From Bacteroidetes bacterium 4572_112 (lineage in GTDB: Bacteria > Bacteroidota > Bacteroidia > Bacteroidales > UBA1556), in the NCBI GenBank assembly GCA_002254285.1, contig NIUZ01000035.1:1-15845 (forward strand): 15,845 nucleotides of DNA, in the 5' to 3' direction. The notes beneath the pieces were generated by a model. The model saw nothing but the letters and a program-made list of their open reading frames with translations, was not told where the DNA came from and ran no database searches. Below, one piece after another: positions 1 through 8,201 of the stretch. Numbering within the stretch: position 1 is the first letter of the stretch; each line of letters starts with the position of its first letter. The position numbers were made by a program, and so were the translations under genes.

Positions 1-998
1 CTATGCTTTGTTTTACTGCATTAGCAATGGCCACAATAATTAATGTGGATCAAGACCCTAATCGACCAAGTGGTTATTATGAAAATCTTCAATTGGCATT
101 AAATACTGCGGTTGCAGGTGATACTATTTACCTTTATCCATCAAATAGTAGTTATGGTAGTATTGAAGTAAAAAAAGAGATACATATATTTGGAGTAGGT
201 TTTGATGGTACATCTGGTTCCGTTTCTAGAATAGGGGATATTAGACTTGACTCACTTTCAACACAGTCAGGAAATCCTTCTGCATCATCATTCCAAGGTA
301 TTAAATTTTCTTCTCTTGTTTGCCAGAAAAAAAATATGAGCAATATTGTTATTGCTGGATGTGAATTTTCCAGTGTTAACTTATCATATAATTGCTCTAG
401 TTGGCTTATTGTAAATAATTTAATAAGTGGCTATATAAGTGTTAGTAATAATTCGTTAATAATAATATCAAATAATATATTTATGTATTCTGATTATGGA
501 ATACAATCTAGTAATTCACCTTCTGTTATTGTATCGCATAATTTGTTTTTTAATTGGCAAGATTTTAATAGTGTATATAATGCAATAATTACTGATAATA
601 TATTTATGTTTAACAGCTATGCATCATCTAGTTCATCAATGGCGCATAATATATTCAATAATAATTTGGGATGGCGTTCGGCTCTCAATCCTGGGCTTAT
701 ACCTCCTGAAAGTAATACAGGAAGTGGAAATATTTCAAATCAAGATCCTGAATTTATAACGGCTTCTTCAACACCGAATTTTGATAAAACTAAGGATTAT
801 CATTTAAGCTCTAGCTCAGCTGGAAAAAACGCTGCTACTGATGGAACGGATATAGGAGTTTATGGTGGTAGTACACCTTTTGTTTGGGGAGGAGTGTTTT
901 CAATTCCTAAAATCATCCTAACTAATATTACAAATCCAGTAATTAATCAATCAACACCAATTAATGTTAATATAAAAGCTAATAAAGCTAAATTATAA
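1..998 (+). CDS. Secreted right-handed beta-helix protein (5' partial)
   Basis: No enzymatic function is visible; it looks like a secreted or surface beta-helix protein. The middle third is a run of short Asn/Ser-rich strands (SNNIF, SHNLFFNW, TDNIFMFN) typical of right-handed parallel beta-helix (pectate-lyase-like) coils. The N-terminal part has AGDTIYLYPSNSSYG and the C-terminal part has GTDIGVYGG, as in many Bacteroidota beta-helix proteins. The gene is cut by the window edge. The ATG at 3 aligns inside the signal peptide of the next gene, its paralogue, so about nine N-terminal residues are missing and the true start lies about 27 nt upstream. The protein ends in NVNIKANKAKL, nearly the same tail as its neighbour, and has no T9SS sorting domain. 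The gap to the next gene is 20 nt, so an operon is likely. Fold is inferred from sequence pattern only. Confidence 0.8.
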   Translation, partial: MLCFTALAMATIINVDQDPNRPSGYYENLQLALNTAVAGDTIYLYPSNSSYGSIEVKKEIHIFGVGFDGTSGSVSRIGDIRLDSLSTQSGNPSASSFQGIKFSSLVCQKKNMSNIVIAGCEFSSVNLSYNCSSWLIVNNLISGYISVSNNSLIIISNNIFMYSDYGIQSSNSPSVIVSHNLFFNWQDFNSVYNAIITDNIFMFNSYASSSSSMAHNIFNNNLGWRSALNPGLIPPESNTGSGNISNQDPEFITASSTPNFDKTKDYHLSSSSAGKNAATDGTDIGVYGGSTPFVWGGVFSIPKIILTNITNPVINQSTPINVNIKANKAKL

Positions 999-1018
999 AC
1001 CACTAAAAGAAAATAATT

Positions 1019-2059
1019 ATGAAAAAATATATACTATTAGCCGTTATATTAACTTTTGTAATAATGGCACAAGCAACAATAATTAATGTAGATAATAAAG
1101 CTAACCGTCCTAGTGGATATTTAACTAATTTGCAATTAGCTGTGACAAATGCTTCAGCAGGTGATACACTATATGTTTATCCTTCGAATATTAGTTATGG
1201 TAATATTAATATCAAAAAACAGCTCTATTTATTTGGTAGTGGCTATGATGGAAAAATTGGAACCGCTAGCAAAGTTGATTATTTTTACTTAGATACAGCA
1301 GCAACACCTTCTTCAAATAGTTCAGGAACAGTTATTCAAGGTTTTACCATTGAACGTTCAGTTAATTGTTATAAAAATAATATTAAAGACATTAAAATTA
1401 CTGGAAATTATTTTAGTTATTATGGTAATAACATTAATTTATATGAAGATTGTTCAGGATGGGTAATTAGTAATAATTATTTATCAGGAGATATTAATAT
1501 TAGTAATAATAATACTATTGTAATAACAAACAATGTTTTCAAAGGAAATAGTTACGGAATAAGAACTAGTAATTCGTCTTCGATTGTTATATCGCATAAT
1601 CTTTTTATGAATTGGGGCTATTTGAATAATGTTCAAAACGCTACAGTTAGTAATAATATATTCATATGTAATACAGGCTCATATACTGGTGGTACTATGA
1701 ATAATAATACATTTACAAATAATATCAGTTATTGTTCGAATTCGAGTAATTCCTATACTTTACCTCCAACAGGTAATACAGGTTCAGGTAATTTAGAAAA
1801 CCAAAACCCTTTATTTGTTACGGGTTCTTTATCAAACAATTATGACGACACCAAAGACTATCATTTACAATCATCATCTCCGGCTATTAATGCAGCGAGT
1901 GATGGTACTGATATTGGCCAATATGGAGGTACAGAGCCATTTGTATGGGGCAAAGCGTTAACAATTCCTTCTGTAACAGAAATGTTTATTAGTAATCCTA
2001 TTATAAATCAAGGAACAGATATTAATGTAAATATTAAGGCGAAAAAAGCTGACTTATAA
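1019..2059 (+). CDS. Secreted right-handed beta-helix protein, paralogue of the preceding gene
   Basis: 346 residues. Residues 1-19 form a signal peptide (MKKYILLAVILTFVIMAQA), followed by TIINVD and RPSGY shared with the previous protein, then AGDTLYVYPSN and LFGSGYDG. Residues of about 100-230 are Asn-rich beta-helix coils (SNNYLSGDINIS, ITNNVF, SHNLFMNW, SNNIF). The C-terminal part has TKDYHL, SSPAINA and GTDIGQYGG, then ends in the short tail NVNIKAKKADL. The two paralogues align end to end with only short gaps, which points to a tandem duplication that has since diverged. No catalytic residues can be picked out and there is no T9SS C-terminal domain, so the route to the surface is unclear. 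The start is chosen because it gives a complete signal peptide; the upstream sequence is AT-rich with no Shine-Dalgarno, as usual in this phylum. It lies 19 nt before the giant surface-protein gene. Confidence 0.85.
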   Translation: MKKYILLAVILTFVIMAQATIINVDNKANRPSGYLTNLQLAVTNASAGDTLYVYPSNISYGNINIKKQLYLFGSGYDGKIGTASKVDYFYLDTAATPSSNSSGTVIQGFTIERSVNCYKNNIKDIKITGNYFSYYGNNINLYEDCSGWVISNNYLSGDINISNNNTIVITNNVFKGNSYGIRTSNSSSIVISHNLFMNWGYLNNVQNATVSNNIFICNTGSYTGGTMNNNTFTNNISYCSNSSNSYTLPPTGNTGSGNLENQNPLFVTGSLSNNYDDTKDYHLQSSSPAINAASDGTDIGQYGGTEPFVWGKALTIPSVTEMFISNPIINQGTDINVNIKAKKADL

Positions 2060-2078
2060 TCCTAAAAACTAAGAAAAT

Positions 2079-5000
2079 ATGACACGACTTATCCGAAATA
2101 CCATCGGAGTAGTGCTTTGCCTTTTCTTTGTTTTGCCTCAGCTCGAAGCCCAGCAGATAAAATACGCAGAATATTTCTTCGATAATGACCCCGGCAGAGG
2201 GAATGCAACTTCGGTAGCTATAACTCAAGCCAATACAATTGATGCTACATATAGCATCCCAACATCGGCATTAAGTACAGGAATCCATTTTTTATATTTC
2301 AGAGTACAAGATACTGATACAAAGTGGAGCTTAGTTTATTCAAAGCTTGTATATATTACAAATAGCGATGCAAGGAGTAATATAGACGCAATGGAATATT
2401 TTATTGACAATGATCCTGGAAAAGGAAGTGGAACAGCTGTTTCTGTAACTACTAGTAGTACTGTTGATATCAATGAAGTAATTTCATCATCAGGTTTGAG
2501 TTCAGGAATCCATTTTATTTACTTTAGAGTAAAAAATGTTGATGGACAATGGAGTTTAGTAAAATCTAAGCTTGTTTTTATTACAAATAATACTTCAAAT
2601 AGTGATATTGTTTCAGCAGAGTACTTTATTGATGATGATCCTGGTATGGGTAGTGGAATCTCAGTATCAGTTACAGCGGGAAGCACTGTGGATATTACAG
2701 AATCAATGTCAACATCAGGCTTGAGTACTGGAATTCATCTTTTGTATTATAGAGTGCAGAATGCTGATGGAATATGGAGTTTAACAAGTTCTAAACTCTT
2801 GTATATTACAGAGAATGTTGCAACAAGTGATATAATAGCAGCGGAATATTTCTTTGATAACGACCCAGGAAATGGAAATGCAACAGCACTTTCTGTTTCG
2901 GCAGGAGCTAATGTAAATATTAGTACTACAATTTCGGTAGCTTCCATTGATGCTGGTTTGCACAGTTTGTATGTAAGAGTGAAAGATGCTGATGGAAAAT
3001 GGAGCCTTTCGCAAGCCAAACTAATTTATAAGTCTGAGCATTTCAGCAATTCAAATATTGTTGCTGCTGAGTATTTTTATGATCAGGACCCTGGTTATGG
3101 TAATGCTACTTCAATATCTATTTCGGCAGCAGATACTATAAATATTACGACAGCTCTTGCAACTGATAACCTAAGTGCAGGAATACATAAGTTGAATATT
3201 AGAGTAAAAGACCAAATAGGCAAATGGAGTTTAAATGCTAGAAACCTAGTTTATATAATGGCTGGCAATCTAACTTCGCCTGAGATTACAGAGGTGGAAT
3301 ATTTTTTTGATACAGACCCCGGTAATGGTAATGCTACATCTATAAATATTACTTCAGGAAATACCATTGACATTAGCGAAGCAATTTCTTCTTCAGCTTT
3401 ATCTATTGGCCATCATCAGTTCTTTATAAGAGCAAAAGATTTGCAAGGTAGATGGAGTATTTGTGATAAACGACTAGTTTATGTAAGTCCAGCAATGGTA
3501 GAGCAAAAGATTGCTGCAATTGAATATTCTGTTGATACAATTATGCCTTGGGGACAAGGAAATATGATCAACTTTGCTGCAACAGATTCACTCGATTATA
3601 CATTTGATTTTGCTCATGGGCTAGCTGATACTCTTTACCATTCGCTTTATACACGCGTAAAAACGGTGGGAGGACAGTGGAGTTTAATTGATTCTGTAAG
3701 ATTTAAATTAGAGAATTGTATTATTCCAACAGCACAATTTAATATTAATAATATATGTTTTGGTGACTCTATTACTTTATTCAATAATTCAATTGATGTG
3801 GATACATCCACAGTATACGAATGGAATATTGGTGATAATAATAGCATAGAATCTACGGATTCGTTGAGCTATAAAATCGGGTTTTCGCAAATTGGTACTT
3901 ATAAGGTTTCTTTAAAAGCCACTAATATGGTTTGTGTTGATACTATGCTTAAGTCCATTACTGTTTATCCTCGTCCTGATACTACTATTTCTACTTTCGG
4001 AAATGTGGACTTCTGCCCAGGAAGCTTTACTGTTCTATCGGCAAATACTGGTGTTGGATATCAGTATCAATGGTTTCAGAATGGGAACATTATTAATAAT
4101 GCTAACTCAAGTTTTTATCAAGCACAGGATTCCGGACGATATTTTGCCGCAGTTAGTAATGTATATAATTGTAGCGATACTACAGCCTTTATTGATATTA
4201 ATGTCTATGATTTGCCAACGGCATCAATAATTCTTTCGGGAACTAATTCCTTTTGCCAAAGCGATTCTGTAATTCTTACTGCTAATCAAGATGCAGGTTT
4301 GACATATCAATGGTTTAGAAATGGTAGTTTGATAATAGGTGCATCAGATGTGAGTATTATTGCAAAGCAAGCGGGTGATTATCAGGTCGAAATTAGTAAT
4401 ATAAATGGATGTACTGATATTTCAACATTAGTTACTCTAAATGTTAATCCATTGCCTATGGCAAGTATTACTTCTGGTGGTTCATTAGAATTTTGCCAAG
4501 GTGATAATGTATTACTTTATGGTAGTAATGGAATTGGATATTCTTATCAATGGTATAAAGATACAAATTTGATTTCTGGCGCCACTTCTTCTTTTGTTTC
4601 TGCTACAGAATCGGGCTCTTATCGAGTATATATAGAAAATACTTTTCAATGTGGTGATACAGCTAGTGGAGTAGATATTATAGTTAATCCTTCGCCTAAT
4701 TCTGATATTGTAATTATTGGTCAGCAGACAGTATGCCAAGGTGATACTGTTAAGTTAGCTAGCGTTTCGTCTCAGGGTTTGACCTATCAATGGAAAAGTT
4801 ATGGTACAAATTTGGCAGGAGCTACAAATTCATTTTATAATGCTTTACAAACAGGAAATTATGCCTTAGTTGCTACAAATTCATTTAATTGCAGTACAGA
4901 ATCTTCGCAATATCTAGCGACAGTAAATCCAGTTCCTGGAGCGTCAGTTTTACCTTTAAGCTCAACATCATTTTGTGGTGGTGACTCGGTAATTTTGCAG

Positions 5001-7505
5001 GCAAATGTAGGAAATGGATTGTCTTATCAATGGTATAAAGACAATAATTTGCTTGTAAATGATACATTAACGAGCCTTAGTGCATTTATATCGGGAGCAT
5101 ATTCTGTTGAAGTAGAAAATGAGTTTAATTGCTCTACTCTGTCAGTAGCATCAAATGTTACTTCTTTCCCTGTCCCCTCAGCGTCATTTAATTTGAATAA
5201 TGAAGTTTGCTCTTCTGACACTGTTATTATTAGTTATACAGGCTCGGCTTCTGCTGGAGCATTTTATAATTGGGATTTTGCTGGAGCAACAGTTCTTAGT
5301 GGTACAGGTCAAGGTCCTTATGAACTAATATGGTCATTATCAGGAGCAAAACTACTTGAGCTTACTGTAAATGAAAACTCATGTTCTTCTGAAAGCTATT
5401 ACGATACAACTCTTGTTAAAACAGTAATAGCTAATATTATAGCGCCAGTTACATCGGTATGCCAAGGTGATACGGTTATTTTAACCGCTAATAGTGGTTT
5501 TGGATTAAATTATCAGTGGTTGCAATCAGGAATTGAGATGCTTAACGATACTCTTTCTGCCATAAGTTTGGTTAATTCAGGAGTGTATCAAATAAAGGTT
5601 AGTGATGAGGCAATCGGTTGCTATCAAGTTTCTACACCAATAAGTGTTACTGTTAACCCAACAGATTTTAGTTTGAGTTTTAATGCTTCTAATATTAATT
5701 TTTCACAACCACCTTTTGATGTAATAATGAATAATACTACGCCAAATATGAATTCTTATAATTTCTTATGGGAATTAGGCGATGGTAATACTTCCACATT
5801 CTATAATCCTATTCACACATACCAATATAATGGATCATATACTGTAGCTATGTATGCTGAAAATAGTACAACCGGCTGTCGCGACACTTTGGTCAAAACA
5901 GACTATATACAATGTGCAGGTGGAGCTCCTAATCCATGTAATATTACCGCTGCAATTACTCCTCCTGGCCCTGCAACAATCTGCCAAGGCGATAGTGTAC
6001 TATTGGCAGCAAGTGCTGGTACTGGATATACTTATCAGTGGGTGTATAATAATTTAGTGATTCCTAATGCCGACAGTGTGGTATTCTATGCAAAGCAATC
6101 GGGAAATTATCGTGTAATTATTACGGATGCTATTTGTTCGCAAACTTCACCAGCATTTGTACTAAACCAATTTCCGAGTATACAACCTGTAATTCAGGTT
6201 AGTGGAATAATTCAGCCTTGTACTAACGATAGTTTGAATCTTAGTTTATTGGTAAATTATAATACATATAATTGGAATACAGGTGATACCGTGGCTTCAA
6301 TTTTTGTAACTCAAACGGGCTATTATCAAGTAGCTGTTACTGATAATTATGGCTGTAATATGACCTCTTCGCAATATATGGTGAGTAATTCGTATCTAAA
6401 TCCTCCAGAGCTTTGTTTGGTAGGAGTGGATACCTTGAATCATAATCGCCTAGTTTGGGAGCGACAACAGAATGCACTTATCGATAGTTTTTATGTTTAT
6501 AAAGAGGGCTATATTTCTGGGCAATATGATAAAATTGGAGCAATACCTTTTAATCAAACATCTATTTTTGTAGATCAAAATTCGAACCCAGCCATAAAAG
6601 CATATAAGTATAAAATAGCTGCTGTGGATACTTGTGGTGGTCATACTCTATTGGGTGATTACCATAAAACAATTCACCTTACAATAAATGCAGGATTAAA
6701 TGGTAGCTGGAATTTGATTTGGGATGGTTATGAAGGCTTTGCTTTCAATACATATAGAATCTACCGTGGTACAAATACCAATAATATGAGCTTACTAACT
6801 CAATTGGCGAGTACAGCAAATTCTTATACAGACTTGAATCCGCCTACAGGCACAGTTTATTATCAAATAGAGGTGATTAAAACCACAGGATGTTATCCTG
6901 ATACAGCTTATGCTAAGGTTAATACAAATTATAATAGTTCGAGGTCTAATACAGCCAATAATGCTAATATTACACCAGTATTTTTGGCAGCAGAATTTGG
7001 TGCTGATGCCATGATCGGAACCTGGCCAATACAAATTAGCTTTAGTGATAATTCCACAGGCGAGCCCGATGCTTGGCATTGGAGCTTTGGTGATGGTAAT
7101 ACAAGTGTAGAACAAAACCCTGCACATACCTATAATAATACGGGTCTTTATACTGTAAGTTTAGCAATTTGTAATGGAGAAGTTTGCGATACAATAATAA
7201 AAACAGATTATATTGAGGTATTGCCAAATGGAATGGTGGATATTGATGTTTTAGTGAATGCTAAAATTTATCCTAATCCTAATGATGGTAGTTTTACCAT
7301 AGAGATAAATGATAAAGCAGAACATCAGCTACAATTGCATTTATTTAATAATCTAGGCTCAGAAGTGTATTTTGAAAGCTTTAAATCAAGAGGTAAAACC
7401 ATAAAAAGGCTAAATTTGAATAATCTAAGTACTGGAGTTTATTATGTACATATTAACTCTGAAGAAAAAATGGTTTATAAGTCGAAACTAATTATTCAGC
7501 GATAG
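2079..7505 (+). CDS. Giant modular T9SS-secreted surface protein (75-aa repeats, Ig-like, PKD, FN3-like, sorting domain)
   Basis: 1808 residues, probably a cell-surface or released adhesin-like protein. The signal peptide covers residues 1-25 (ending LEAQ). Seven tandem modules of 75-76 residues begin near 30, 105, 180, 255, 330, 406 and 481; six open with EYFxDxDPGxG and close with RVxxxxxxWSL, and the seventh is degenerate (EYSVDTIMPWGQG). A PKD-like module spans about 547-635. Ig-like modules carry CxGDSV and YQW cores with the Tyr at 663, 743, 823, 903 and 983 (exactly 80 residues apart), then 1145 and 1319. PKD cores are WELGDG (W1231) and WSFGDG (W1668). Residues of about 1438-1622 resemble FN3 modules. 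The type A sorting domain starts at KIYPNP (1729-1734) and ends KSKLIIQR, the form recognised by the Por secretion machinery. Ligand unknown. The gene is the last of the left block and is followed by a strong terminator. Its first 140 nt are richer in G+C than the rest. Confidence 0.93.
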   Translation: MTRLIRNTIGVVLCLFFVLPQLEAQQIKYAEYFFDNDPGRGNATSVAITQANTIDATYSIPTSALSTGIHFLYFRVQDTDTKWSLVYSKLVYITNSDARSNIDAMEYFIDNDPGKGSGTAVSVTTSSTVDINEVISSSGLSSGIHFIYFRVKNVDGQWSLVKSKLVFITNNTSNSDIVSAEYFIDDDPGMGSGISVSVTAGSTVDITESMSTSGLSTGIHLLYYRVQNADGIWSLTSSKLLYITENVATSDIIAAEYFFDNDPGNGNATALSVSAGANVNISTTISVASIDAGLHSLYVRVKDADGKWSLSQAKLIYKSEHFSNSNIVAAEYFYDQDPGYGNATSISISAADTINITTALATDNLSAGIHKLNIRVKDQIGKWSLNARNLVYIMAGNLTSPEITEVEYFFDTDPGNGNATSINITSGNTIDISEAISSSALSIGHHQFFIRAKDLQGRWSICDKRLVYVSPAMVEQKIAAIEYSVDTIMPWGQGNMINFAATDSLDYTFDFAHGLADTLYHSLYTRVKTVGGQWSLIDSVRFKLENCIIPTAQFNINNICFGDSITLFNNSIDVDTSTVYEWNIGDNNSIESTDSLSYKIGFSQIGTYKVSLKATNMVCVDTMLKSITVYPRPDTTISTFGNVDFCPGSFTVLSANTGVGYQYQWFQNGNIINNANSSFYQAQDSGRYFAAVSNVYNCSDTTAFIDINVYDLPTASIILSGTNSFCQSDSVILTANQDAGLTYQWFRNGSLIIGASDVSIIAKQAGDYQVEISNINGCTDISTLVTLNVNPLPMASITSGGSLEFCQGDNVLLYGSNGIGYSYQWYKDTNLISGATSSFVSATESGSYRVYIENTFQCGDTASGVDIIVNPSPNSDIVIIGQQTVCQGDTVKLASVSSQGLTYQWKSYGTNLAGATNSFYNALQTGNYALVATNSFNCSTESSQYLATVNPVPGASVLPLSSTSFCGGDSVILQANVGNGLSYQWYKDNNLLVNDTLTSLSAFISGAYSVEVENEFNCSTLSVASNVTSFPVPSASFNLNNEVCSSDTVIISYTGSASAGAFYNWDFAGATVLSGTGQGPYELIWSLSGAKLLELTVNENSCSSESYYDTTLVKTVIANIIAPVTSVCQGDTVILTANSGFGLNYQWLQSGIEMLNDTLSAISLVNSGVYQIKVSDEAIGCYQVSTPISVTVNPTDFSLSFNASNINFSQPPFDVIMNNTTPNMNSYNFLWELGDGNTSTFYNPIHTYQYNGSYTVAMYAENSTTGCRDTLVKTDYIQCAGGAPNPCNITAAITPPGPATICQGDSVLLAASAGTGYTYQWVYNNLVIPNADSVVFYAKQSGNYRVIITDAICSQTSPAFVLNQFPSIQPVIQVSGIIQPCTNDSLNLSLLVNYNTYNWNTGDTVASIFVTQTGYYQVAVTDNYGCNMTSSQYMVSNSYLNPPELCLVGVDTLNHNRLVWERQQNALIDSFYVYKEGYISGQYDKIGAIPFNQTSIFVDQNSNPAIKAYKYKIAAVDTCGGHTLLGDYHKTIHLTINAGLNGSWNLIWDGYEGFAFNTYRIYRGTNTNNMSLLTQLASTANSYTDLNPPTGTVYYQIEVIKTTGCYPDTAYAKVNTNYNSSRSNTANNANITPVFLAAEFGADAMIGTWPIQISFSDNSTGEPDAWHWSFGDGNTSVEQNPAHTYNNTGLYTVSLAICNGEVCDTIIKTDYIEVLPNGMVDIDVLVNAKIYPNPNDGSFTIEINDKAEHQLQLHLFNNLGSEVYFESFKSRGKTIKRLNLNNLSTGVYYVHINSEEKMVYKSKLIIQR
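2166..3711 (+). repeat. Seven tandem 225-nt (75-aa) coding repeats
   Basis: Within the giant surface-protein gene, the codons for EYFxDxDPG recur near nt 2168, 2391, 2617, 2841, 3066, 3294 and 3519, a spacing of 225 nt with one of about 228. Each unit has the order EYF-D-DPG-G-AT, a variable strand stretch, then GxHxLYxRVxDxxGxWSL. The seventh copy has lost the DPG motif. The DNA copies have diverged, so the array is old and held by protein-level selection. I know this unit as recurrent in Bacteroidota surface proteins but cannot assign it a named domain with certainty. Confidence 0.85.
3990..5160 (+). repeat. Five tandem 240-nt (80-aa) Ig-like coding repeats in exact phase
   Basis: The hexamer tatcaa followed by tgg, coding YQW, occurs at 4065, 4305, 4545, 4785 and 5025, exactly 240 nt apart each time. 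A second conserved element coding C(Q/G)GD lies about 50 nt before most of them. The regular phase with no indels suggests duplication of whole modules and constraint on length. Two more modules at 5511 and 6033 are interrupted by PKD-like modules and out of this register. Confidence 0.85.
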
Positions 7506-7528
7506 TTACACTAAATTTCATATTAATT

Positions 7529-7568
7529 AATAGCCATTTGCTCGCAAGCAAATGGCTATTTTTATTTA
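7529..7568 (+). terminator. Rho-independent terminator after the giant surface-protein gene
   Basis: A perfect 14-bp stem (AATAGCCATTTGCT at 7529-7542 with AGCAAATGGCTATT at 7547-7560) encloses a 4-nt loop CGCA and runs straight into a T-rich tail (TTTTTATTTA). It starts 24 nt after the stop codon and separates the left operon from the sigma-factor operon. The stem is near symmetrical, but the strong T tract is on the + side. Confidence 0.9.
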
Positions 7569-7591
7569 ATTACAAGAAAATATTAAATCAA

Positions 7592-7631
7592 GATGCAACT
7601 ATTTGTACATTCGTGCATCATTAATACAAAT
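7592..7631 (+). promoter_or_regulatory. Interleaved inverted repeats over the sigma-gene leader (possible operator or leader hairpin)
   Basis: GATGCA at 7592-7597 is mirrored by TGCATC at 7614-7619, with half-site centres 22 nt apart (about two helical turns). ATTTGTA at 7601-7607 is mirrored by TACAAAT at 7625-7631, which covers the first two bases of the likely start codon. I see no full TAnnTTTG promoter element here; the nearest is a partial match ending in TTTG at 7602-7605. Regulatory function is inference; short inverted repeats can arise by chance in AT-rich DNA. Confidence 0.3.
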
Positions 7632-8199
7632 GCAGAGAATATTGTCTTTATCTGAAGCAGAAAAGCTTTTACGGGAATGTAAAAAAGGGGGTTATAGAGC
7701 ACGAACAAGATTGTATAAATTATATGCACCAAGTTTGTTAAGCATTTGTATGCGTTATTCTCACGATAAAGCTGAAGCGGAAGATGTTTTGCATGAGGCG
7801 TTTATAAAGATTTACACGAAAATAGACCAAGCAAGTGAAGCTACTTTTGAAGCTTGGATGAAGCAAATTGTACGTAATGAAGCTTTGCAGTTTATTAGAA
7901 AGAGAGTAAGTGAGAATAAACAATATGAAAGATTTGAGCAAGATTCCATAAGTGATTATAATAGCGAAGAGGATGTTAGTTTTAAACAGGTTCCAGCAAA
8001 AATTATTTTAGAACTTATTCAAAATCTCCCTGATGGCTATAGGCTGATTTTTAACCTTTATGTGTTTGAAGAAAATACGCATAAAGAAATCTCAGAGATA
8101 TTAAATATAAGTGAAGGTACTTCAAAATCGCAATATGCTAGAGCTAAAAAGAAATTGCAAAAGCAAATTATCGATTTTAAAAATAAACAAAATACATAA
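7630..8199 (+). CDS. ECF-family RNA polymerase sigma factor (sigma-70 regions 2 and 4)
   Basis: 189 residues from the ATG at 7630, close to the usual length for extracytoplasmic-function sigma factors. Region 2 (about residues 31-95) reads LYKLYAPSLLSICMRYSHD, then AEDVLHEAFIKIYTKI, the core-binding and -10 recognition segment. Region 4 (about 130-185) reads LPDGYRLIFNLYVFEE followed by a helix-turn-helix, HKEISEILNISEGTSKSQ, for -35 recognition. There is no region 1.1 or 3. A TTG at 7603 would add nine residues, but they match nothing in the family and the ATG places MQRILS directly before the conserved start, so I prefer 7630. It directs RNA polymerase to a small regulon, probably including its own operon. 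The next gene, its likely anti-sigma factor, starts 2 nt after the stop, which implies co-transcription and translational coupling. Confidence 0.93.
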   Translation: MQRILSLSEAEKLLRECKKGGYRARTRLYKLYAPSLLSICMRYSHDKAEAEDVLHEAFIKIYTKIDQASEATFEAWMKQIVRNEALQFIRKRVSENKQYERFEQDSISDYNSEEDVSFKQVPAKIILELIQNLPDGYRLIFNLYVFEENTHKEISEILNISEGTSKSQYARAKKKLQKQIIDFKNKQNT

Positions 8200-8201
8200 T
8201 T

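Noticed and set aside
3990..5160. Regular 240-nt periodicity, considered as a CRISPR or DNA satellite
   Set aside because: The repeated parts are short, degenerate and in codon phase with Ig-like modules; there are no identical repeats with unique spacers.
6795..7127. 110-residue open frame on the minus strand within the giant surface-protein gene
   Set aside because: It lies opposite PKD and FN3-like coding sequence that has clear motifs; its Cys/Ile-rich translation has no domain or signal.
7603..7629. TTG start for the sigma factor giving nine extra residues
   Set aside because: MYIRASLIQ matches nothing in ECF sigma factors, and an ATG at 7630 gives a normal length and N-terminus.
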